Shown here piece by piece: positions 1 to 7,645 of a stretch of DNA of 64,000 nucleotides (the stretch's first letter is position 1; every line of letters starts with the position of its first letter). The stretch is from NCBI RefSeq assembly GCF_003115775.1, contig NZ_QEES01000002.1, positions 248,001 to 312,000 of the forward strand. Direction: 5' to 3'. The translations under genes were made by a program, and so were the position numbers. This DNA comes from Cellulomonas sp. WB94 (GTDB lineage Bacteria; Actinomycetota; Actinomycetes; Actinomycetales; Cellulomonadaceae). The notes beneath the pieces were generated by a model. The model searched no databases. It was not told the DNA's origin and saw only the letters and a list, made by a program, of their open reading frames with translations.

Positions 1-231
1 ACCGCCGCGATCTCCGGTGCGTTGTCGCAGACGTTCGCTCCCTTGCGATGGTCGGGTTGGCAGGATGAGGTCGCCGCGCTTCGCGCTGACCAAGGTCTGT
101 CCATCTACCCGCCGCCGTTCAGTCGCGAAGGGCAGGACATCGCCGCCGCCAGCAGGCGTGCCGTGCCGGTTCGTGAGCTCGTCTACTTCTACGACGAAGC
201 CGCCCGCCAGTTGGGCGCGCCCTCCGCCTGA
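1..231 (+). CDS. DUF2625 family protein, C-terminal part only
   Basis: The reading frame is open from the first base, so the start lies outside the window. The visible 76 residues contain LRWSGWQDEVAAL, DQGLSIYPPPFSREG and SRRAVPVRELVYF followed by an ARQLG ending. This matches the C-terminal part of DUF2625 proteins as I know the family (a tryptophan-rich stretch, then YPP, then SRRPVPM-type motif). The function of the family is unknown. It is the left-most gene of what looks like the genomic island. The family assignment is from memory of the motif pattern. Confidence 0.55.
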   Translation, partial: TAAISGALSQTFAPLRWSGWQDEVAALRADQGLSIYPPPFSREGQDIAAASRRAVPVRELVYFYDEAARQLGAPSA

Positions 232-288
232 GCGCACCATCAGCGGCAGATCCGGGCGAATCTTGCACGCTGAGGCAGTGCCCTCAGA

Positions 289-666
289 TCACACCCTGGC
301 TGCCTGGGCGCGGACCCACGCATCGAACCGCTCGGCATTCTCACGCTGGCTCGGGATCACATTGCTCAGCGCGTAGGCGAGCTGAGATTCGAGCGCGTCG
401 GACGCCCCGTCGTCCATGAGCAAGAGCGCTTCCGCACGGGCGAAGAAGACCCCGAAGTTCGAGCGCTTCATCTGGCCCAGATCTCCCTCGCGCAGCCGCG
501 ACATCATGGCCTCGCGAGAGAACATGTCCTCCATCACCAGCCAACCGGCCCGGTCCAGCTGCGTGATCATGTCCGCGACCGCCACCCGGGCCGACGCGGT
601 GGCGTCCCGTGAGGTGGTGTAGTTCTCGATCTTCTTCGTCGTGGTGACCACGACGGAGAAGGCCAT
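289..666 (-). pseudogene. Probable 3' fragment of a DUF4304-like gene split by IS256
   Basis: This minus-strand frame ends at 289 and runs up to the left end of the IS256 element. Its first codons (MAFS, near 666) lie in the insertion junction and lack a ribosome-binding site, so I do not think it is a complete gene. The sequence LDRAGWLVMEDMFSREAMMSRLREGD resembles the C-terminal helical part of DUF4304 proteins (a 'pair of helices plus LREG' pattern). The matching N-terminal part lies on the same strand beyond the element at about 2000-2407. If the two are joined, a protein of about 255 residues results. The joining is an inference; no clear target-site duplication was found. Confidence 0.45.
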
Positions 667-723
667 CGTGCGATGGTCGGTGAGACCGGACTAGGGAACT
701 CACGGAAGGACATCGCACGATGG
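663..723 (+). repeat. 13-bp inverted repeat enclosing the IS256 transposase translation start
   Basis: CCATCGTGCGATG at 663-675 is the exact reverse complement of CATCGCACGATGG at 711-723. The right arm covers the ATG of the transposase (720-722), and the putative ribosome-binding site GGAAGGA (704-710) lies in the loop just before that arm. In an RNA that starts upstream of 663 the start codon would be buried in a stem. Insertion sequences often use such structures to block translation from read-through transcripts; that role here is inferred. Confidence 0.6.
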
Positions 724-1952
724 CTATGGACCAGTCTGCCCTGCTCGACCTGCTCGCCGCATTGAAGGACACCGACGTCAGCGACCGGATCCGGACCGCG
801 ACCGAGCACCTGTATCAAGAGCTGATCGACGCCGAGGCGACCGCGGTGATCGGCGCCGGCCCCTGGCAGCGCACGCAGGCCCGCACGGCGTTGCGCAACG
901 GGTCGCGGGACCGGGTGTTGACGACCACGGCCGGGGACCTGGACCTGCGGATCCCCAAGCTGCGCACCGGGTCGTTCTTCCCGTCCTTGCTCGAGCGGCG
1001 CCGCCGGGTCGACCAGGCACTGTTCGCGGTCGTGATGGAGGCCTACCTGCACGGGGTCAGCACCAGGAAGGTCGACGACCTGGTCAGGGCCCTGGGGGCC
1101 GACACCGGGATCTCCAAGAGTGAGGTCTCCCGGATCTGCGCGGGCCTGGACGAGGAGGTCTCGGCGTTCCGTGACCGGTCCCTGGCCGACGCGGGGTTCC
1201 CCTACGTGTTCCTGGACGCGACGTACTGCAAGGCCAGGGTCGGGCGCCGGGTGGTGTCCCAGGCCGTGGTCATCGCCACCGGGGTCCGCGCCGACGGGCA
1301 CCGTGAGGTCCTCGGCTTCGACGTCGGAGACTCCGAGAACGGCGCCTTCTGGACCAGCTTCCTGCGCTCGCTCAAGGCCCGCGGGCTGGGCGGTGTGGCG
1401 CTGGTCATCTCCGACGCCCACGAGGGCCTGAAGACCGCGATCGCCTCGGTCCTGCTCGGCTCGTCCTGGCAACGCTGCCGGGTCCACTTCACCCGCAACG
1501 TCCTCGACGCGGTGTCCAAGACGAACGCCGAGATGGTCGCCGCCGCGATCCGCACGATCTTCGCCCAACCCGACGCCGCCCACGTCGCCGAGCAGTTCGA
1601 AGTCATCGCGACCATGCTGACCCGCTCCCACCCGAAGGTCGGGCACATGCTCACCGACGCCCGCGAGGACCTGCTCGCCTTCACCGCGTTCCCCGCCAGC
1701 CACTGGAAGAAGATCTGGTCGACCAACCCCCTGGAACGACTGAACAAGGAGGTCAAACGCCGCACCGACGTCGTGGGGGTCTTCCCCAACCCCGCCGCCC
1801 TGCTGCGCCTGGCCGGCGCCGTCCTGGTCGAGGCCCACGACGAATGGGCCGCCACCGACCGCCGCTACCTATCCGAGAACTCCATGGCCCAACTCGCCAC
1901 CATGACCCTGACGACCCAGGAGGTGGACCACACCGAACTCCTCACGGCATGA
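720..1952 (+). CDS. IS256-family transposase
   Basis: This 410-residue protein is a full-length Mutator/IS256-type DDE transposase that cuts and pastes or copies its own element. The catalytic triad is visible: D166 in LDATYCK, D232 in ISDAHEGLK, and E344 in the NPLERLNKEVKRR block. The conserved CRVHF motif (C253, H256) lies between the second aspartate and the glutamate, as is typical of the family. The start ATG at 720 follows a GGAAGGA ribosome-binding site by about 9 bases and lies inside the right arm of a hairpin. The protein looks intact, so the element may still be active. Confidence 0.95.
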   Translation: MAMDQSALLDLLAALKDTDVSDRIRTATEHLYQELIDAEATAVIGAGPWQRTQARTALRNGSRDRVLTTTAGDLDLRIPKLRTGSFFPSLLERRRRVDQALFAVVMEAYLHGVSTRKVDDLVRALGADTGISKSEVSRICAGLDEEVSAFRDRSLADAGFPYVFLDATYCKARVGRRVVSQAVVIATGVRADGHREVLGFDVGDSENGAFWTSFLRSLKARGLGGVALVISDAHEGLKTAIASVLLGSSWQRCRVHFTRNVLDAVSKTNAEMVAAAIRTIFAQPDAAHVAEQFEVIATMLTRSHPKVGHMLTDAREDLLAFTAFPASHWKKIWSTNPLERLNKEVKRRTDVVGVFPNPAALLRLAGAVLVEAHDEWAATDRRYLSENSMAQLATMTLTTQEVDHTELLTA

Positions 1953-1999
1953 TCTGAGCACTGACCCGCACGGTGTCGAGAAACTCCACCACTCAGCGG

Positions 2000-2407
2000 G
2001 ACGTCACCGGCCGACGCCGCGTCCGAGACTTCCCACCAGCCGTCGGTGCCTGCGGGAGTGCCTTCTGGGTGGAGTCGCTCGCGGTACAGCCCGAGCGACT
2101 CCGACACGGACTTGGGCATGCGCGCGCCGAGCCACTCCGCCATCCACCTCAGCCACGGCTCGGGAGCGAAGCTGAGGTTCACGACGCACGGGAGGCGCTC
2201 GGCGCTACTGAACGACGATGACTGCACGTTGACCACGGCCCAGTCGCCAGCTTCCGACGCCCTTCTCCAGCTCGGCGGCGAGCCCTCGTATCCGTGGCGG
2301 CGGGCTTCCGGCCCCAGCTGGTCGCGGAGCGCGGCTTTCAGGTCATCCTGCGCGGTCACATGCGCAGGATGCCACGCCGCTCGCGCCCCCATCCGCTCAT
2401 CGGCCAT
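2000..2407 (-). pseudogene. Probable 5' fragment of a DUF4304-like gene split by IS256
   Basis: A minus-strand frame starts at ATG 2407 (MADERMGARAAWHP). It contains LKAALRDQLGPEARRHGYEG, WAVVNVQSSSFSS, CVVNLSFAPEPWLRW and TDGWWEVSD. A basic start, 'VVN(L)QKS' and a late WWEV are the pattern of DUF4304 proteins. Coherent similarity stops near 2000, where the frame runs into the IS256 element and becomes non-family sequence (about 50 extra residues to 1865). The remaining C-terminal part appears to be at 289-655. A shorter start at 2392 is possible. The function of DUF4304 is unknown. Confidence 0.5.
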
Positions 2408-2609
2408 GACCGGACGGTCGCGCTGCTGTGGCCGGCCGGCGCCGTCGCGCGCCCGAAGGGCCCTCCCTTTCAGCCTTGAGCCGACATGACAACAGCAGTT
2501 GCCACGAATGCCAGAAGTGTCATGGACCCTTCGCCTCTGCTCGGACAACCGGAGTTGCCGCTGGCGCACCCGAAGGAGTCGACGGGCGTGTGCCGAGCCT
2601 GGCGGCACC

Positions 2610-4076
2610 TCACTCGTCAGGAGTCTGGGCCGCGGACAGTTCTCGAGACGCGCGGAACTCGTCGGCCATCGCCTCCGTCCGGTACTCGACCACGGCTACG
2701 TTGTGCTCGCGTAGGGCCTCGAGCACCTCAGCTGGTGTGGCGTAGAAGAACTCGCGGCGAAGGTTGATCCGGTTGACCCGCTGGTTGGCGAAGTTGCGGT
2801 GGAGCATCGCCTCGATCCCATAGGCGTCCTCGGAGAAGAAGAGCGCGTGCACGTCGAAGTTGAACGGAACCGATGCGTCGGAAAGTTCGCGGATGCGGTC
2901 CATCGGATCCAGCCGGCGTGTCATACCGATCTTGACGACATGCTCACCCATGGAACCGAGGTTGGAGATCACGTAGACGTAGCCGGCGCGGACGTTCGCC
3001 GCCCGGTAGTCAACGTCGGCGATCGACTTGTCGATCTCCTCGAGCTTGGCGCGCAACTCAGCCGCGCCGGCGTCGTCGCCTCGAGCCTCCAGGGCAGCCA
3101 GAGCGTTGGCGTAGTGCTCACGCTCCTTATCCAGCTTCTCGCGCTCCCGACGCAGTTCCTCCTCGGCACGCTTTGCCTCGCGAAGCTCCTCGCGGTGTGC
3201 CCGCTCAGCCTCCTTCTCGGCCTGGAGCGCCGCCAAGTGTCGCGCGGCGAGCTCAAGCTCCTGTATCCGCAGCCGGTGATACTCGCCGGTGATGCTCAGC
3301 GAGATCATCTGGCCGTTCTTCGAGACGCGTTCGGCAGCCTTCTCCAGCCGCGCCTTCGCGGTGCTCAGTCCACCCGCCTTGACGGTCTTGATTGCGTTCT
3401 CCGCCTCGGCGTTGTAGGCGGCGAGCATCATCTTCGACATCTCGTTGATGAACTGTCGACCCTTGGCCGCCGAGTTGTTGAACGTGAAGTTGGAGACCGC
3501 GCTGGTCGCCCGCTTGCCAGTGACGCAGTTGCGGATCTCGACGCGCACCGCCGAGAGATCTGCGCCGAGCCGCGCTGAAGCCTCCGCGGGATGCTCGAAG
3601 TCGTAGAGACCGAACTCCTGGACGTCAATGGCGTTGCGGACGTCGAGGGATTGTCGACGCAGGTCCTCGAGTTCGCGTTGGGCGGCCACCACGTCGGCGC
3701 CGACGCGCGCGAGCTCATCGCGCGCATCGGACGCCTTGATCTGGATCTCTACGAGCTCAAGGGCGCCAGTCTCCGCAAGCGTCGCGCGAAGCCGCTCGAC
3801 TTCCTCGGCCAGGTCGTGGGCGGCAGCGCGAGCGCCGAAGAGACCTACCTTGCGGCGGGCAGGCTCGGACGTGTCGGCAGTCACGGGCGCGGACGGTGGA
3901 GCGGGTGAGATTGACTGGGGCGTGGGTGATGACGGCTGCGTCGGCAGGCTCGGCGGCGCAGCCGCATGAGGCCTCGCCTGCTGAACGTGCTCTGTCCAAC
4001 GCTGTCCGTCCCACCAACGAACGAATGATGCGTTCTGAGGGTCGGGGTACCAGTCCGGCGGCGTCGGCGAGCTCAT
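2610..4076 (-). CDS. DUF2510-DUF4041-T5orf172 (GIY-YIG-like) protein
   Basis: This 488-residue protein has three parts. Residues 1-32 form a DUF2510 motif (WYPDP, then RWWDGQRWTEHV), usually found at the membrane-facing N-terminus of actinobacterial proteins. A proline-rich linker leads into a long charged coiled coil (about residues 85-370) that fits DUF4041. The C-terminal part (about 375-470) has GYVYVISN, VKIGMTRR, DRIRELS and a final REFF motif, which match the T5orf172/MUG113 branch of GIY-YIG nucleases. DUF4041-T5orf172 proteins are common in phages and defence islands. The start at 4076 is chosen because DUF2510 begins there; no strong ribosome-binding site is seen. The direct role is unknown. 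Confidence 0.85.
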   Translation of the reverse strand: MSSPTPPDWYPDPQNASFVRWWDGQRWTEHVQQARPHAAAPPSLPTQPSSPTPQSISPAPPSAPVTADTSEPARRKVGLFGARAAAHDLAEEVERLRATLAETGALELVEIQIKASDARDELARVGADVVAAQRELEDLRRQSLDVRNAIDVQEFGLYDFEHPAEASARLGADLSAVRVEIRNCVTGKRATSAVSNFTFNNSAAKGRQFINEMSKMMLAAYNAEAENAIKTVKAGGLSTAKARLEKAAERVSKNGQMISLSITGEYHRLRIQELELAARHLAALQAEKEAERAHREELREAKRAEEELRREREKLDKEREHYANALAALEARGDDAGAAELRAKLEEIDKSIADVDYRAANVRAGYVYVISNLGSMGEHVVKIGMTRRLDPMDRIRELSDASVPFNFDVHALFFSEDAYGIEAMLHRNFANQRVNRINLRREFFYATPAEVLEALREHNVAVVEYRTEAMADEFRASRELSAAQTPDE

Positions 4077-4199
4077 GGTCCGCACCGTATCGGGGTACGA
4101 GATGCTCCGTGGTGGTTCGAGCGCCGGGACCGCATCGAGGTGCAAGACGAGTAAGGGGCACGGGCTTGGTCGTTCGGTCGGTGGGATGAGAATGGTGGG

Positions 4200-5690
4200 G
4201 TCGCCCGGCGACGTCGCATGACTCTGGTGCGGTTGAGCCCGCAGATGAGTACGACGCGGGGGCTCGGGGTGTGTCGCATTGTTGCCGTTGAGCACGCGGG
4301 TCTGTCTCCGACCGCAAGGGCCCCTCCGGGCGGCGCCTGTCGCCGAGCTCTCGGAGGTGGTCGTGATGGAAGTGCTGGTTGAGCGGGTCGCTGGTCTGGA
4401 CATCGGCAAGAAGATCGTCGTGGTCTGTGTGCGCACGTCCGGGCCCGGGGGCAGGCGGGTCTCCGAGACGCGCACGTTCCGCACGATGACCCGGTCGCTG
4501 GGGTTGATGGCCGACTGGCTGGTCGAGTGCGGGGTCGAGCTGGCGGCGATGGAGTCGACCTCGACGTACTGGAAGCCGGTGCTGTACTGCCTCGAAGAGC
4601 GGATGACGACCTGGCTGCTGAACGCGGCGCACATCAAGGCCGTGCCGGGACGCAAGTCCGACGTGCGGGATGCGGAGTGGATCGCTCAGCTGCTCGAGCA
4701 TGGCCTGGTCGCTCCGTCGTTCGTCCCCGAGGCCCCGGTGCGCCGGCTGCGGAACCTGACCCGCTACCGGTTGCAGCTGCAAGGCGACCGGACCCGTGAT
4801 GCCGGCCGGCTGGAGAAGTTGTTGGAGGACGCCTCGATCAAGATCTCCGCGGTCGCGTCGAACATCACCGGGACGTCCTCACGGGCGATGCTGTCCGCGT
4901 TGGTCGACGGGCAGCGCGATCCGGTGGTGATGGCCGACCTGGCGCGCACCAAGCTGCGCCGCAAGATCCCCGACCTGGTCGAGGCCCTGACGGGGCACTT
5001 CGATGACCACCACGCGCTGATCGTGGGTCAGCTGCTGGCCCGTATTGCCGCGACCGAGCAAGCCCTCGCCGACCTGGATTTGCACCTGGAGGTCGCGATG
5101 GCTCCCTGGGCGCACGAGATTGACCTGCTGACCACCATCCCGGGGGTCGGGCGGTTGGTCGCCTGGACGTTCATCGCCGAGACCGGTGGGGACATGTCTC
5201 GGTTCCCCAGCCCCGGACACCTGGCTTCTTGGGCGGGGGTCGCACCCGCGATGCATGAGTCCGCCGGGCGTCGCCAACCGGTCGGCACCCGGCACGGGAA
5301 CAGGTTCTTGACCTCGATGCTCGTCGAGGCCGCGCAGTCTGCCTCCCACACGAAGGACACCTATCTCGCCAGCCAGTTCGCGCACCTGACCTCTCGGCGC
5401 GGGCACAACCGTGCCGCGGTCGCGGTCGCGCACTCCATCCTCGTCTCGGCTTACTGGATGCTGGTCGCGACCAGACCTATGACGACCTCGGACCGGGCTG
5501 GCTCACCGACCACGCGGCCGAACAAGCCCGCACCCGCCGCCTGGTCAACCAGCTCGAGGCCCTCGGCCACACCGTCGTCCTCGACCCCGTCGCCTGACGG
5601 ACCCTCCCCATCAACGACCATCCGGGCTCCGCCCGGAGCGGTCGCGCGCCCGCTTCCGGACATTCTCGGGTCAGTCCCGACCTCTCCTTC
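4200..5690. mobile_element. IS110-family insertion sequence (ends approximate)
   Basis: The element holds a frameshifted IS110 transposase at 4366-5597. IS110 elements lack terminal inverted repeats, so the ends cannot be set by eye. About 165 non-coding bases precede the transposase (4200-4365), rich in GC stems. In this family one non-coding end encodes the bridge RNA that guides recombination, so this leader is a candidate. A run after 5597 to about 5690 with no coding signal may be the other end. Confidence 0.5.
4366..5597 (+). pseudogene. IS110-family transposase, frameshifted near the C-terminus
   Basis: The start ATG at 4366 follows GGAGG (4353-4357). The N-terminal RuvC-like DEDD domain is clear: D in GLDIGKKIV, E in AMESTSTYW, and the DVRDAEW aspartates. 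The C-terminal transposase_20 domain has IPGVGRLVAWTFIAETG and FPSPGHLASWAGVAP. After AYWMLV (about 5465) the family sequence continues only if one base is added, giving RDQTYDDLGPGWLTDH and then a stop at 5595-5597. In the actual frame the protein runs on to 5964 with unrelated residues. The element is therefore frameshifted near residue 367, by mutation or sequencing error; the catalytic parts are upstream of the shift. Confidence 0.8.
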
Positions 5691-5744
5691 CTGTCATGAC
5701 AACCGTGGTTGTCGACGTGGACGACATCTTCTCCCCTCGATTCG

Positions 5745-5760
5745 CCTACCTACTGGTAGG
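5745..5760. promoter_or_regulatory. TetR-like operator palindrome
   Basis: CCTACC-TACT-GGTAGG is a perfect 6-bp inverted repeat with a 4-bp spacer. It lies 22 bp upstream of the start at 5783. This form resembles operators bound by TetR-family repressors in actinomycetes. No tetR gene is present nearby, so it may be a remnant or serve a regulator elsewhere. Confidence 0.4.
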
Positions 5761-5782
5761 AGCGAGCGATCGGAGGTTCACG

Positions 5783-6172
5783 ATGGGCAAGGGACAGCGT
5801 GTTCGTGCGAGTCGGGCCAGTCGGGCGGACGAGGAGGCGGCAGCACCGCGCGGCGCCGCCTTCGGGCTCGGGTTGGGCGGGCTTCGACCGGCAGCGAGGG
5901 CCGCCTCAGCGCCGACTTCCGTCCGAAGCCGAGACGGCGCGACGACGGACCAACTCCAGGCTGATCGGGTACGCGCCGGGCTCGCGGACCTCAGCGGTCT
6001 GGTGGTCGCGCACGTCGAGCTTCACCGCGAGCTGCACGCACTGGACGAGGAGATCGCGACCGCGGTGGGTCACCTGCGCGTCGATGGCGCGAGCTGGGTG
6101 CAGATCGGCGCCGCCCTCGGGATCAGCCGGCAGGGCGCCCGCCAGCGGTTCGGCACGCGCGTAGGCCGGTAG
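5783..6172 (+). CDS. Small helix-turn-helix protein
   Basis: This 129-residue protein starts at ATG 5783 with GGAGG at 5772-5776. The first third is basic and Ala/Gly-rich (MGKGQRVRASRAS) with no recognisable fold. The C-terminal half has a long helix (LHRELHALDEEIATAVGHL) and then a helix-turn-helix, GASWVQIGAALGISRQGARQRF. This ending is shared by many small actinobacterial proteins of unknown function that probably bind DNA. A longer frame from 5696 exists but has no ribosome-binding site. It lies between the IS110 remnant and another small HTH gene. Target and role are unknown. Confidence 0.65.
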   Translation: MGKGQRVRASRASRADEEAAAPRGAAFGLGLGGLRPAARAASAPTSVRSRDGATTDQLQADRVRAGLADLSGLVVAHVELHRELHALDEEIATAVGHLRVDGASWVQIGAALGISRQGARQRFGTRVGR

Positions 6173-6332
6173 GGCGTCCGCGCGCACCTCTCGGCTCCGA
6201 CGTCCGGCATGTTGTGCACCAGCGCGCCTACCTGCCTGCAGCAGGACTGCGCGCGGGTGGGCGAGTACATCTTCTCAAGCCTTCTCGCACACCTGTCGTT
6301 GAGGAGCGCGTCAAGCGGAGGGCGGTTGAGCG

Positions 6333-6638
6333 ATGACTGACTACGTGACCCTGAGCCCGGAGGACGTCGCCGAGACGCTGGGCACGTCGTCGTGGTGGGT
6401 GCGCGAGCAAGCGCGTCGCGGGCGGATCCCCCACCTACGCCTCGGCAAAGGCAGGATCCGGCTGCTGCCCGAGCACGTCGACGCCCTGGTCGCGCTGTTC
6501 ACCGTCGAGTGCGGCCAGGTTCCCGCGCAGCCCGCCGCTGGTGCGTCATCGGACCTGACTGCTCTCGGAGCAACGTCGAAGTCATTGACGGCTCACCGGC
6601 GGCGCCCGCACGTGCAGGGCGACGGACGGCTCTTCTGA
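6333..6638 (+). CDS. Excisionase/MerR-type helix-turn-helix protein
   Basis: This 101-residue protein begins with VTLSPEDVAETLGTSSWWVREQARRGRIPHLRLGKGRIRLLPEHVDAL, a complete HTH_17 (excisionase-type) winged helix at residues 5-50. The C-terminal half is low in complexity and has no recognised domain. The start ATG at 6333 has AAGCGGAGGG about 11 bases upstream. HTH_17 proteins in islands act either as recombination directionality factors or as small regulators. The integrase is 8 kb away, so an excisionase role is possible but not shown. Confidence 0.7.
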   Translation: MTDYVTLSPEDVAETLGTSSWWVREQARRGRIPHLRLGKGRIRLLPEHVDALVALFTVECGQVPAQPAAGASSDLTALGATSKSLTAHRRRPHVQGDGRLF

Positions 6639-6790
6639 CGGCGAGCTCTAGGCGATGACGGGCGAATGACGGCTTCGGGGCGCCGGCGCTGGATGCGCGA
6701 AAGGCAACTCCTGGCGCGAAGGTTGACGACCCTCGGGCGCGTGTGCGGCCTCGCGGCCAAATCACGAAGTGAGGAAGCTCCCGGCCGTGG

Positions 6791-7420
6791 TCATCGATTC
6801 GCCGCCACTCGCTCGTACGTCGCGCGCATGCGCTGGTGAGCGGAGATCTTCTCCAGGGCCGCCGGATCGCTCCATGGCCACAGAGCGTCAATCGCCTCCT
6901 GGGTGTCGAGATCCTCGGCGCGTGGATCGGCGCGAGCGAGGTCGAGCAGCGTCTGCTCGCGGGTTGTGACCAGGACCTGGCCCAGGTCAGTGGTCATGGC
7001 TACGGCGTCGAGCGCTGCGCCGTCGCGCATCACGAACCGGACCTCGCCGTCGCGGTCCGCCAGAAGGAGGGGTCGACGCTGCGCCGGGACCGCGACATAC
7101 CCGGTCCCGATCGCACGAGGCAGGGCGCGATGCATGCGCGCGGCGGTCAGCCCCGTCAGCACGGGGACTCGGTCCCCGACCAGAGCGGTCGCGATGGCAG
7201 CCGTTGCGGCCTCGATCGTCGGCCGCCAGGCGTCGCCGACGTACTCGGGCGGCACGGCACAGTAGATGCCGTGGGCAAGGCGGTGCACAACACCACGACG
7301 CTCGAGGATCGCGAGCTGGGGCCCCGGGTGGCTGTAGACGCCAGCGAGATTCACCGCTCGCACCGTTCGCATCGGCGCCCGGGCGATGAGCCGCAGGACC
7401 TCCCGCTCTCTGTTCATCAT
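6791..7420 (-). CDS. AbiEi-type antitoxin, type IV toxin-antitoxin family (no adjacent toxin)
   Basis: This protein of about 209 residues has the AbiEi layout. The N-terminal winged helix (EREVLRLIARAPMRTVRAVN, then LAILERRGVVHRLAHGIYC) is followed by the C-terminal domain with VLTGLTAARMHRALPRAIGTG and TTREQTLLDLAR. AbiEi proteins bind their own promoter and neutralise the AbiEii nucleotidyltransferase toxin. No AbiEii gene lies directly downstream. Instead it is divergent from a NERD-domain gene (7646), with 225 bp between them. Two adjacent ATGs (7420 and 7417) are possible starts; neither has a strong ribosome-binding site. Confidence 0.8.
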   Translation of the reverse strand: MMNREREVLRLIARAPMRTVRAVNLAGVYSHPGPQLAILERRGVVHRLAHGIYCAVPPEYVGDAWRPTIEAATAAIATALVGDRVPVLTGLTAARMHRALPRAIGTGYVAVPAQRRPLLLADRDGEVRFVMRDGAALDAVAMTTDLGQVLVTTREQTLLDLARADPRAEDLDTQEAIDALWPWSDPAALEKISAHQRMRATYERVAANR

Positions 7421-7645
7421 GTGAAGGTTAGTCAACCCGACTACGAAGTACATAGCTAAATGCGATGTCTCGTCGCACGCCGGCGGCCGAAGGCTCGGCC
7501 CGTCGGCACTGGTCTGGGCAGCCACTCGGCGCGCCAGGCTGCTGGACGTCGTGACCGCAGCAGCCCCCTTCAGTCGTCCGCACCATCGACCGATGCACCC
7601 TGGGTGACCAGCAACGCCGATGAGGGCTCATCCACGGCGAAGGTG

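Larger units (their letters stand above)
661..1999. mobile_element. IS256-family insertion sequence (ends approximate)
   Basis: The element carries a full-length IS256 transposase and appears to interrupt a minus-strand DUF4304-like gene. Homology to that gene resumes at about 655 on the left and about 2000 on the right, which brackets an element of about 1.34 kb, the usual IS256 size. I could not align convincing terminal inverted repeats or an 8-9 bp target duplication by eye, so the ends are approximate. Confidence 0.55.

Noticed and set aside
567-1838. 423-codon minus-strand frame opposite the IS256 transposase
   Set aside because: It is the antisense shadow of the transposase, full of Gly, Asp and Arg, with no motif and no ribosome-binding site.
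2486-2767. Small plus-strand frame before the DUF4041 stop (MTTAVATNARSV...)
   Set aside because: It overlaps the end of the DUF4041 gene, and the composition and absence of motif suggest a chance frame.
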